NCBI RefSeq assembly: GCF_023721795.1
Contig: NZ_JAMQYE010000001.1
Location: 1,178,001-1,242,000, forward strand
Origin: Zeimonas sediminis
Lineage (GTDB): Bacteria > Pseudomonadota > Gammaproteobacteria > Burkholderiales > Burkholderiaceae_E
Length of the DNA: 64,000 nt
Direction of reading: 5' to 3'
The stretch's first letter is position 1. Each line of letters begins with the position of its first letter. This document shows, in pieces, positions 56,955 through 64,000 of the stretch. The position numbers were made by a program, and so were the translations under genes. The notes beneath the pieces are model-generated. The model was not told the origin of the DNA and ran no database searches. It saw only the letters and a program-made list of their open reading frames with translations.

Positions 56955-58134
56955 GCTCGAGCTCCTCGCTGCGCTTCGGCGCATAGGTGTCCCAGTGATT
57001 GCAGCCCGGGCAGTGCCAGTAGAACTGCCGGGCCTTGAAGCCGCAGTGGCGGCAGACGTAGCGCGACAGCCTGAGCGCCTGCGCGCGGATCAGTCGCTGG
57101 GTGAGCTCGACCTCGGCGCGCTCCCGGCCCTCGACCTGGGTCGCCTTCATCGCGAGCAGCTTCTCGAGCCCCAGCAGCGAGGGCGCGGCCTGCAGCGCCT
57201 GCTCGGCCCAGCCGCGCGCCGCGGCGTCGCCGTCGCGCGCCGCGCGCGCGCTGGCCAGCGCCGCGAACGCGTCGATCGACGGATGCTCGCGCTGGATCGC
57301 CTCGAGCGACGCGATGCCCTCGTCTCGCCGCCCGGCCATGTCGTGCGCGCGCAGCCAGCCCTCGGCAACCAGCGAGAAGTGCCCGGGGCTCTGCGACGCC
57401 AGGCGCCGCCATGCCTCGATCGCACCCTCGGGGTCGCCGCCCGCCAGCGCCACTTCGCCGGCGAGCACCCAGGCCCTCGGGTGGCCGGGGTCGACGCGCA
57501 CCGCTTCGTCGAGCTCGCGCCGCGCCTCGTCGTGACCGGCCGCCGGGTCGCCGAGCGCGCGCTGCGCCAGCTCGCAGCGGAAGTGCGCGATGTCCCTGCT
57601 GCGGTCCTCGCCCAGGTCGCGCTCCAGGCGCACGGCCAGGTCGATCGCCTGCGGCCAGTCCCGCACCATCTGCGCGATCTCGAGCCGGTGGCGCAAGGCG
57701 GCCGCGCCGTAGCGCGTGCCCTCGAGGCGATTGAACGCGTCTTCCGCGCGGTCGATCAGCCCGGCCTTCAGGAAGTCCTGGCCGAGCTCGTACAGCGCGT
57801 GCTCGCGCTCGGCGGCGTCGAGCACCGGACGCTCGGCCAGGTTCTGGTGGACCCGGATCGCGCGGTCGGTCTCGCCGCGCCGCCTGAACAGGTTACCCAG
57901 CGCGAAGTGCAGCTCGACGGTCTCGGGCTCGATCCGGACCACGTCGATGAAGGCGTCGATCGCCTTGTCGGGCTGCTCGTTGAGCAGGAAATTGAGGCCC
58001 TTGAAGTACGCGTCGGGCAGGCCGTCGCGAGGCCCGCTGCGACCCTGCCCGCGGCTTTCGTAGCGCGCCGCGAACCAGCCCAGGCCGAAGAAGAGCGGCA
58101 GCGTCAGCAGCCACCAGGTCTCGAGCTCGATCAT
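56947..58134 (-). CDS. lapB: Lipopolysaccharide assembly protein LapB
   Basis: Inner-membrane protein of 395 residues controlling LpxC turnover by FtsH and so LPS level. N-terminal membrane anchor LETWWLLTLPLFFGLGWFAARYE, then TPR helices (about residues 40-340, such as DAYFKGLNFLLNEQPDKAIDAFIDVV), then a rubredoxin-like zinc site: CRHCGFKARQFYWHCPGC. All four Cys are present. Start at MIELETWW is chosen by the anchor. lapA lies 13 nt upstream, and the heptose kinase gene overlaps by 8 nt, so this is one operon of LPS functions. Confidence 0.95.
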   Translation of the reverse strand: MIELETWWLLTLPLFFGLGWFAARYESRGQGRSGPRDGLPDAYFKGLNFLLNEQPDKAIDAFIDVVRIEPETVELHFALGNLFRRRGETDRAIRVHQNLAERPVLDAAEREHALYELGQDFLKAGLIDRAEDAFNRLEGTRYGAAALRHRLEIAQMVRDWPQAIDLAVRLERDLGEDRSRDIAHFRCELAQRALGDPAAGHDEARRELDEAVRVDPGHPRAWVLAGEVALAGGDPEGAIEAWRRLASQSPGHFSLVAEGWLRAHDMAGRRDEGIASLEAIQREHPSIDAFAALASARAARDGDAAARGWAEQALQAAPSLLGLEKLLAMKATQVEGRERAEVELTQRLIRAQALRLSRYVCRHCGFKARQFYWHCPGCNHWDTYAPKRSEELERG

Positions 58135-58147
58135 CGGCCCTCGCAGC

Positions 58148-58468
58148 TCAGACGCCCAGCCCGATGCCGGGGCCGATCGCGGCCTCCGCGGGCAGCGGTT
58201 CCGGCCCGGACTTCGAGGCCGTGGCATGACGCAGCTCGCGGCTCAGGCGCGCGATCTCGCGGCGCTGCCTGAACATGGCCGGCACCGCGGCGAGCAGTCC
58301 GATGACCACGCCGGCCGCGAAGAACACGAGCAGGAATATGACCAGCGGCGCGCGCCAGCTGAGGTCGCCGATCAGGAAACGCAGGTCCGTCGGCTCGGTG
58401 TTCGACAGTGCGAAACCGAGCGCGATCAGGAAGAGCAGGAAGTTGAAAAGCCAGGAAACGATCCGCAT
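58148..58468 (-). CDS. lapA: Lipopolysaccharide assembly protein A domain protein
   Basis: Inner-membrane protein of 106 residues with two helices: VSWLFNFLLFLIALGFALSN and APLVIFLLVFFAAGVVIGLLAAV, linked by TEPTDLRFLIGDLSWR. C-terminal cytosolic segment FRQRREIARLSRELRH is coiled. This is the LapA (DUF1049) pattern; together with LapB it tunes LPS synthesis through FtsH-LpxC. GGAGAG precedes the ATG. Cotranscribed with lapB (13-nt gap). Confidence 0.92.
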   Translation of the reverse strand: MRIVSWLFNFLLFLIALGFALSNTEPTDLRFLIGDLSWRAPLVIFLLVFFAAGVVIGLLAAVPAMFRQRREIARLSRELRHATASKSGPEPLPAEAAIGPGIGLGV

Positions 58469-58586
58469 CGGTCTCTCCGTTCGGCGCCTCGATCAGCCGC
58501 TATTCTGAACGAGACCGGCGCGATGGTGAAAACCGCGGGCGCTCCAGACGACGCGTGCGGCCGCGGAAGGGGCGCCGTTCGGGACC

Positions 58587-58901
58587 TCAGTCGGCCCGGG
58601 CCGCGTCCTGGTCCCTGCGCAGGCCGGCGTCGACTCGCTCGCGCAGTTCCTTGCCGGGCTTGAAGTGCGGTACCCGCTTCTCGGGAACGAGCACCTTCTC
58701 TCCGGACTTCGGATTGCGCCCGACTCGCGGCGGGCGGTGCGACAGCGCAAAGCTGCCGAAGCCGCGGATCTCTATGCGGTTCCCGTCGGCCAGCGTGCGC
58801 GCCATCGCGTCGAGGATGGTCTTGACCGCGAACTCGGCGTCTTTCGCGACGAGCTGCGGGTAGCGCTCGGCAAGCCGTGCGATCAGCTCCGACTTGGTCA
58901 T
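58587..58901 (-). CDS. ihfB: Integration host factor beta subunit
   Basis: DNA-bending protein of 104 residues. [32 protein letters not shown] starts the helical dimer body; the intercalating arm is [48 protein letters not shown], with the Pro at its tip. Start at 58901 (MTKSEL) gives normal length; an upstream frame to 58952 is not supported by homologues. Order rpsA-ihfB is standard in proteobacteria and is kept here, 157 bp apart. Confidence 0.95.
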   Translation of the reverse strand: MTKSELIARLAERYPQLVAKDAEFAVKTILDAMARTLADGNRIEIRGFGSFALSHRPPRVGRNPKSGEKVLVPEKRVPHFKPGKELRERVDAGLRRDQDAARAD

Positions 58902-59023
58902 CGTCGGGAGCTGGTTGTCGCCGTTCAGGTCTTCGCCGTTCCGTCCGGGCATGTCGGTGCGACGTCGCGAAACGCGTCGGATCGGTGGTTGGGATCGGGT
59001 GGGGGCGCGGGGCTGCGGAAGGC

Positions 59024-59051
59024 GCGCGCCGCCCGTGGCCGGGCGGCGCGC
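59024..59051 (-). terminator. Hairpin after rpsA
   Basis: Perfect 12-bp stem GCGCGCCGCCCG / CGGGCGGCGCGC with 4-nt loop TGGC, beginning 7 nt past the rpsA stop on the minus strand. No T-run. It may limit read-through from the highly expressed rpsA into ihfB. Confidence 0.6.
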
Positions 59052-59058
59052 AGCTCCG

Positions 59059-60750
59059 TCACTCCTTCGAGGTGTCGAGCTTGGCGCGCAGCAGCGCGCC
59101 CAGGTTCGTCGTGCCGCTCGCGGCGCCGCTCTCGGCCTGCATGCGCTGCAGGGCCTCGGCGGTCTCGACCGAATCCTTCGCCTTGATCGACAGGTTGATC
59201 GACCGGTTCTTGCGGTCGATGTTGACGATCATGGCCTCGACCTCGTCGCCTTCCTTCAGGTGCGTGCGGGCGTCCTCGACGCGGTCGCGAGAGATCTCGG
59301 AAGCGCGCAGGTAGCCCTCGACGTCGCCGGCCAGCTCGACGACGGCGCCCTTCGGGTCGACCGCCTTCACGGTGCCGCGAACCAGCGCGCCCTTCTCGTG
59401 CGTGGCGACGAAGTTGTTGAACGGGTCGCCCTCGAGCTGCTTGATGCCCAGCGAGATGCGCTCGCGCTCGGTGTCGATCGCCAGCACGACCGCCTCGACC
59501 TCGTCACCCTTCTTGAAGTTGCGGACCGCTTCCTCGCCCGCGACGTTCCACGACAGGTCGGACAGGTGCACCAGGCCGTCGATGCCGCCGGGCAGGCCGA
59601 TGAACACGCCGAAGTCGGTGATCGACTTGATCGTGCCCGAGACCTTGTCGCCCTTGCGGTGGTTGTCGGCGAACTCTTCCCACGGATTGGCGCGGCACTG
59701 CTTCATGCCGAGCGAGATCCGGCGGCGGTCCTCGTCGATCTCCAGGACCATGACCTCGACCTCGTCGCCCAGGGCGACGATCTTGCCCGGGTTGACGTTC
59801 TTGTTGGTCCAGTCCATCTCGGACACGTGCACCAGGCCCTCGATGCCCGGCTCGATCTCGACGAACGCGCCGTAGTCGGTGATGTTCGTGACCTTGCCGA
59901 ACATCCGCGTGCCCTGCGGATAGCGGCGGCCGATGCCGACCCACGGGTCGTCGCCGAGCTGCTTGACGCCCAGCGAGACGCGGTTGCGCTCCTGGTCGAA
60001 CTTGAGGACCTTGGCGGTGATCTCCTGGCCGACCTGCAGGACCTCGGACGGGTGACGCACGCGGCGCCAGGCCATGTCGGTGATGTGCAGCAGGCCGTCG
60101 ATGCCGCCCAGGTCGATGAACGCGCCGTAGTCGGTGATGTTCTTGACCACGCCGTTGACGATCGCGCCTTCCTGCAGCGTCTCGAGCAGCTTGGCGCGCT
60201 CTTCGCCCTGCGTGAGCTCGACGACGGCACGGCGCGACAGCACGACGTTGTTGCGGCGGCGGTCCAGCTTGATGACCTTGAACTCGAAAGTCTTGCCTTC
60301 GTACGGGGTCGTGTCCTTGACCGGCCGCGTGTCGATCAGCGAGCCGGGCAGGAAGGCGCGGATGCCGTTGGTCATGACGGTGAGGCCGCCCTTGACCTTG
60401 CCGGTGACGGTGCCTTCGATGACTTCGCCCGACTCGAGCGCCTTCTCGAGGTTGATCCAGGCCGACAGGCGCTTGGCGCGGTCGCGCGACAGCCGCGTTT
60501 CGCCGTAGCCGTCTTCGAGCGACTCGATCGCCACGGAGACGAAGTCGCCTTCCTTGACGTCGAGCTCGCCGCGATCGTCGTGGAACTCCTCGATCGGGAT
60601 GAAGCTCTCGGATTTCAGGCCGGCGTTGACGACCACGAAGTTGTGGTCGATGCGGATCACCTCGGCGGTGATCACCTCGCCCTGCCGCATTTCCTGACGG
60701 GACAGCGACTCTTCGAAGAGTTGGGCGAAACTTTCGGTTGCAGTGTTCAA
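59059..60750 (-). CDS. rpsA: 30S ribosomal protein S1
   Basis: RNA-binding ribosomal protein of 563 residues with six S1 domains; [26 protein letters not shown] is the first, and repeated [18 protein letters not shown] / [19 protein letters not shown] motifs mark the later ones. It helps load mRNA on the 30S subunit. Start is my choice of TTG at 60750 ([15 protein letters not shown]), matching the E. coli start [12 protein letters not shown], with GGAATCAACG upstream; GTG at 60777 is the alternative. cmk lies 109 bp upstream; the cmk-rpsA-ihfB order is conserved. Confidence 0.95.
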   Translation of the reverse strand: MNTATESFAQLFEESLSRQEMRQGEVITAEVIRIDHNFVVVNAGLKSESFIPIEEFHDDRGELDVKEGDFVSVAIESLEDGYGETRLSRDRAKRLSAWINLEKALESGEVIEGTVTGKVKGGLTVMTNGIRAFLPGSLIDTRPVKDTTPYEGKTFEFKVIKLDRRRNNVVLSRRAVVELTQGEERAKLLETLQEGAIVNGVVKNITDYGAFIDLGGIDGLLHITDMAWRRVRHPSEVLQVGQEITAKVLKFDQERNRVSLGVKQLGDDPWVGIGRRYPQGTRMFGKVTNITDYGAFVEIEPGIEGLVHVSEMDWTNKNVNPGKIVALGDEVEVMVLEIDEDRRRISLGMKQCRANPWEEFADNHRKGDKVSGTIKSITDFGVFIGLPGGIDGLVHLSDLSWNVAGEEAVRNFKKGDEVEAVVLAIDTERERISLGIKQLEGDPFNNFVATHEKGALVRGTVKAVDPKGAVVELAGDVEGYLRASEISRDRVEDARTHLKEGDEVEAMIVNIDRKNRSINLSIKAKDSVETAEALQRMQAESGAASGTTNLGALLRAKLDTSKE

Positions 60751-60859
60751 AACGTTGATTCCAGTGTTTGCTGACACGCCGGACGGCCGGTTCGACGGCC
60801 CGCGCGCGTGGCGACGGACCGAAGCGACAACCCAGCGGAGTTGGCGAAAATGCCGCCTT

Positions 60860-61537
60860 TCAGCGGCCCCTGCGCGCCCGCCACAACCCGAGCACCCGCT
60901 CGACGGTTTCGTCGATGTCGAGCGTCGTGGAGTCGACGACGTGCGCCCCTTCCGCGGGAGCGAGCGGAGCGATCGCCCGGGTGGCATCCCGGTGGTCGCG
61001 CTCCTGGAGATCCCGCAAAAGACCCGAGAGCGTAGCAGAAAATCCCTTTTCGATCAACTGCTTATACCGCCTCTCCGCGCGTGCTTCGGCGGACGCGGTC
61101 AGGAAGACCTTCAGGGCGGCGTCGGGAAAGATCACGGTGCCCATGTCCCGGCCGTCGGCGACCAGCCCGGGCGGCCTGCGGAACGCGCGCTGGCGCTCGA
61201 CGAGCGCGGCCCGCACCGCCGGCATCGTCGCGATCCGCGAGGCCTCGTTGCCGACGGCTTCCTCGCGGATCGCCTCGGTCGCATCGGCGCCGTCGAGCAG
61301 GATCCGCTCGCCGTCGAAAGCCACCGGCAGCCGGGCTGCGAAGCCGGCGATCGCCGCCTCGCCCGGCCCGGGGCCGGCCAGGCCGCGCAGGCTGCCGAGC
61401 GCGGTGAGTCGGTACAGCGAGCCGGAGTCGAGGTAATGCCAGCCGAGGGCCTGCGCCACCCGCTGGGCCACCGTGCCCTTGCCCGAGGCGGTCGGCCCGT
61501 CGATCGCGATGACCGGCGGCAGCCCGCCTGCGCTCAC
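60860..61537 (-). CDS. cmk: Cytidylate kinase
   Basis: Phosphorylates CMP and dCMP in nucleotide recycling, 225 residues. P-loop is [14 protein letters not shown] near residues 12-25; [17 protein letters not shown] and the [13 protein letters not shown] segment with the LID-type RRYKQL are present. The start is GTG at 61537, overlapping the aroA stop as GTGA. Typical gene order aroA-cmk-rpsA. Full length for the family. Confidence 0.96.
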   Translation of the reverse strand: MSAGGLPPVIAIDGPTASGKGTVAQRVAQALGWHYLDSGSLYRLTALGSLRGLAGPGPGEAAIAGFAARLPVAFDGERILLDGADATEAIREEAVGNEASRIATMPAVRAALVERQRAFRRPPGLVADGRDMGTVIFPDAALKVFLTASAEARAERRYKQLIEKGFSATLSGLLRDLQERDHRDATRAIAPLAPAEGAHVVDSTTLDIDETVERVLGLWRARRGR

Positions 61538-62856
61538 TCGCGCACCTCGTCGATGCCCAGCCCCGCGCCGCGCGCGAGCGACACGAAACCGGGGAACGAG
61601 GTCGCCACCACCTCGGTGTCGCGGATCGTGATCGCTTCGCGGGCGCGCAGGCCGGCGATCGCGAAGGACATCGCGATCCGGTGGTCGTGCCGGGTGGCGA
61701 TCTCGCCGCCGCCGAACACCGCGGCGTCGCCGCCCCGGCCTTCGATGACGATGCCGTCCGGGGTCGGCTCGGCGCTCACGCCGAGCGTGCGCAGGCCGTC
61801 GGCCATCACCGCGATCCGGTCCGATTCCTTGACCCGCAATTCCTCGGCGCCGGTGACCACGGTGCGACCTTCGGCGCAGGCGGCGGCCACGAAGAGCGCC
61901 GGAAACTCGTCGATCGCCAGCGGCACCAGCTCGGGCGGCACGTCGATGCCGCGCAGCGCGCCGCCCCGCACCGTGAGGTCGGCGACCGGCTCGCCGCCCA
62001 CCTCGCGCAGGTTCTCCACCGCGATGTCGGCGCCCATCAGGCGCAGGATGTCGATGACGCCGGTGCGGGTCGGGTTGACGCCCACGTGCTCGAGCCGCAG
62101 CGACGAGCCCGGCGTGATCGCCGCGCCGACCAGGAAGAAGGCCGCCGACGAGATGTCGGCGGGCACGTCGATCGCCGTCGCGCGCAGCGGCTGGCCGCCG
62201 CGCAGCGAGATCGTCGCGCCGTCGCGCCCGACCGAGACCCCGAAGCCGCCGAGCATGCGCTCGGTGTGGTCGCGGGTCGGCGCCGGCTCGATGACCACGG
62301 TTTCGCCCTCGGCGTAGAGCCCGGCCAGCAGCAGCGCCGACTTGACCTGGGCGCTCGCCATCGGCATCGGGTAGCGGATGCCCACCAGCCGCTCGCAGGG
62401 CAGGATGCGCACCGGCGGCCTGCCGTCGCGGGTCTCGATGCGCGCGCCCATCAGGGCCAGCGGATCGGCGACCCGCCGCATCGGGCGCCGCGTCAGGCTC
62501 TCGTCGCCGATCAGCGTCGACTCGAAGCGCTGGCCGGCGAGCAGGCCCATCATCAGCCGCATCGCCGTGCCGGCGTTGCCGCAGTCGAGCGGCCCGTCCG
62601 CCTGCCGAAGTCCGCGCAGCCCGACGCCGTGCACGACCACCCTCCCCGCCTCGGGGCCTTCGATCGACACGCCGAGCGCGCGAAACGCATTCATCGTGGA
62701 CAGCGCGTCGGCGCCCTCGAGGAAGCCCGACACCCGGGTCACCCCGTCGGCGATCGCCCCCAGCATGATCGAGCGGTGCGAGATGGACTTGTCGCCGGGG
62801 ACCCGCAGGCTGCCCGCCAGGCCCCCGCCCGGCGCGACGCGAAAACTCTCTTTCAT
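61534..62856 (-). CDS. aroA: 3-Phosphoshikimate 1-carboxyvinyltransferase (EPSP synthase)
   Basis: Sixth step of the shikimate pathway, 440 residues. N-terminal [22 protein letters not shown] with the conserved Lys and Ser/Arg; [19 protein letters not shown] is the phosphoenolpyruvate-binding loop (GNAGTA). The [15 protein letters not shown] and [10 protein letters not shown] segments are also present. Residue choice GNAGTA (not GNASTA) is the glyphosate-sensitive class I pattern. Ends in overlap with cmk; tyrA lies 35 nt upstream. Confidence 0.97.
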   Translation of the reverse strand: MKESFRVAPGGGLAGSLRVPGDKSISHRSIMLGAIADGVTRVSGFLEGADALSTMNAFRALGVSIEGPEAGRVVVHGVGLRGLRQADGPLDCGNAGTAMRLMMGLLAGQRFESTLIGDESLTRRPMRRVADPLALMGARIETRDGRPPVRILPCERLVGIRYPMPMASAQVKSALLLAGLYAEGETVVIEPAPTRDHTERMLGGFGVSVGRDGATISLRGGQPLRATAIDVPADISSAAFFLVGAAITPGSSLRLEHVGVNPTRTGVIDILRLMGADIAVENLREVGGEPVADLTVRGGALRGIDVPPELVPLAIDEFPALFVAAACAEGRTVVTGAEELRVKESDRIAVMADGLRTLGVSAEPTPDGIVIEGRGGDAAVFGGGEIATRHDHRIAMSFAIAGLRAREAITIRDTEVVATSFPGFVSLARGAGLGIDEVRE

Positions 62857-62891
62857 CGTGATCCGATTCCTTCGATGCGCGGCGCCGGCGT

Positions 62892-63749
62892 TCAGCCCAG
62901 CCGCGAGCGCCAGCGGCTGGCCGCGGCGAAGACGTCGGCGAGGCGATCCCGGTCGCCCGCCTCGAGCGCGGCGATCACCTCGTCGAGCCGGTTGCGGAAG
63001 CGCGCCGCCGAGGCCAGGCAGGCCTCGCGGTTGTCGAGCAGGATGCCCGCCCAGAGCGAGGGCGACGAGGCGCCGACGCGCGAGGTGTCGCGCAGGCCCG
63101 CGCCCGAGTACTCGATCGCTTCCTCCGCGAGCTCGCCCGACGCGATCGCCGCCGACAATGCGAACGCGACCGCGTGAGGCCAGTGCGACACCTCGGCGAA
63201 CACCCGGTCGTGCAGTGCCGGGTCCATCGTGCCGAAGCGCGCGCCGGTCGGCGCGAGCATCTCGCGCACCGACTCGCAGTGCTGCCGGGGCGTCGCCTCG
63301 ACCGGGCACAACAGCCAGCGGCGGTCGCGGAACAGCTCGGCGCCCGCGGCCTGCGGGCCGCTCAGCTCGGAGCCGGCGATAGGATGGCCTGGCACGAAGC
63401 GCAGGAAGGCGTCGCCGAGCTCGCGCCGGGCCGCATCGATGACGCTGCGCTTGGTGCTGCCGCAGTCGGTGACCAGGGCCTGGGGTCCGAGCGCCCCGCG
63501 GATGCGCCCGAAGAGCTCCGGCATCGCGGGGACCGGCGCTGCCACGACCACCAGCGACGCGCCGGCCACCGCCGCCTCGGGCGTGTCGCAGGCCGTGTCG
63601 AGCAGCCCCAGCGCGCGCGCGACCTGCGCGTCGTCGCCGGGCGAGTAGCCGGCGACCTCGGCCACGGCTCCGCCGGCGCGCAGCGCCGCCGCGACCGAGC
63701 CGCCGATCAGGCCGACGCCGAGGACGGCGACCCGGTCGATCGTGGCCAC
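62892..63749 (-). CDS. tyrA: Prephenate dehydrogenase family protein
   Basis: NAD(P)-dependent enzyme of 285 residues converting prephenate (or arogenate) to the tyrosine precursor. N-terminal [19 protein letters not shown] is the Rossmann loop; [13 protein letters not shown] and [15 protein letters not shown] give the substrate-binding His region. Start is GTG 63749, and hisC ends 3 nt upstream. Lacks a fused chorismate mutase or ACT domain. It could prefer arogenate, which cannot be told from sequence. Confidence 0.93.
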   Translation of the reverse strand: MATIDRVAVLGVGLIGGSVAAALRAGGAVAEVAGYSPGDDAQVARALGLLDTACDTPEAAVAGASLVVVAAPVPAMPELFGRIRGALGPQALVTDCGSTKRSVIDAARRELGDAFLRFVPGHPIAGSELSGPQAAGAELFRDRRWLLCPVEATPRQHCESVREMLAPTGARFGTMDPALHDRVFAEVSHWPHAVAFALSAAIASGELAEEAIEYSGAGLRDTSRVGASSPSLWAGILLDNREACLASAARFRNRLDEVIAALEAGDRDRLADVFAAASRWRSRLG

Positions 63750-63752
63750 GGA

Positions 63753-64000
63753 TCAGCGCCCCAGTGCCGCGGGGAGCGCGGCGAGGAACTTCTCGTTCTC
63801 TTCCGGCAGGCCGATCGACACGCGCAGCCACTCGGGCAGCCCGTACCCGGCCACCGGCCGCACGATCACGCCGGCGCGGAGCAGCCGTTCGTAGACGGCC
63901 GCGGAGTCGCCGACCCGCACCAGCACGAAATTGCCGTAGGAGGGCACGTACTGCAGGCCCAGCTCCGAGAAGCCCTTCTCGAGGCGCTGCTTGCCCTGCC
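63753..64000 (-). CDS. hisC: Histidinol-phosphate aminotransferase (C-terminal part)
   Basis: Only the C-terminal 82 residues are in the window. The segment SYGNFVLVRVGDSAAVYERLLRAGVIVRPVAGYGLPEWLRVSIGLPEENEKFLAALPAAL is the typical end of a class I/II aminotransferase of the HisC group, with the Arg that binds the substrate carboxylate (WLRVSIG). Placed between pheA-type genes and tyrA in related bacteria, this copy may also act on aromatic keto acids. The PLP lysine lies outside. Confidence 0.85.
   Translation of the reverse strand, partial: QGKQRLEKGFSELGLQYVPSYGNFVLVRVGDSAAVYERLLRAGVIVRPVAGYGLPEWLRVSIGLPEENEKFLAALPAALGR

Overview
This 64 kb window is chromosomal DNA from a very GC-rich betaproteobacterium, most likely a Burkholderiales member. 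The evidence is gene content and order: divergent Rieske oxygenase / xseB-ispA-dxs; leuS-lptE-holA-proA; pilT-pilU beside yggS; and hisC-tyrA-aroA-cmk-rpsA-ihfB-lapA-lapB-hldE(N)-hldD. I cannot name the genus. Almost everything is housekeeping or core metabolism. There is no prophage, CRISPR array, integrase, transposase or rRNA, and I recognised no tRNA.

Layout. 1-0.8 kb: end of a chaperone-usher type operon (usher C-terminus and spore-coat-U protein). 0.9-9.6 kb: argG, ABC-F ATPase uup, a GNAT acetyltransferase, yajQ, an MFS transporter, an NCS2 permease and two overlapping SDR genes. 9.6-12.8 kb (minus): xseB-ispA-dxs, coupled by 4-nt overlaps, with a Rieske oxygenase on the other side. 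14.1-16.6 kb: EamA exporter, sulfurtransferase, P-loop kinase. 17.2-18.8 kb: ZIP transporter and GST. 19.3-27.3 kb: polA, LOG protein, thrB, membrane protein, uvrD under a LexA box. 27.4-32.8 kb: OmpA-like protein, MFS, SDR, EamA, MarR, purU. 33-37.2 kb: homogentisate catabolism (hmgA-fahA) with an IclR regulator. 37.3-45.6 kb: leuS, lptE, holA, proA, a HemJ-like protein, an HCCA isomerase, an rRNA methyltransferase, DUF423. 45.6-53.7 kb: DUF481 protein, infA, pilT/pilU, yggS, rpsT, murJ, proC. 53.7-64 kb (minus): aromatic amino acid, ribosomal S1, IHF, LPS-assembly and heptose genes, then comEA-like and ubiA.

The outstanding non-coding signal is a family of six structured repeats (R1-R6), about 210 bp each. 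They sit as head-to-head pairs in three long gaps between convergent genes (16.6-17.2, 18.8-19.3 and 35.7-36.3 kb). Each has 29-33 bp inverted arms that match each other almost perfectly within an element but mostly differ between elements. Inside is a core of about 148 bp whose nested stems change sequence between copies while keeping base pairing. A seventh element of the same design with an unrelated core lies between two more convergent genes (24744-24866), and a different hairpin repeat fills the pilT-pilU gap. I know of no described family that fits R1-R6, but I could not search.

Other points: a consensus LexA operator at uvrD, a lysine/alanine/proline-rich histone-H1-like tail on ArgG, polA and its divergent neighbour sharing one CATG as both start codons, and an OmpA-like domain protein with no export signal.
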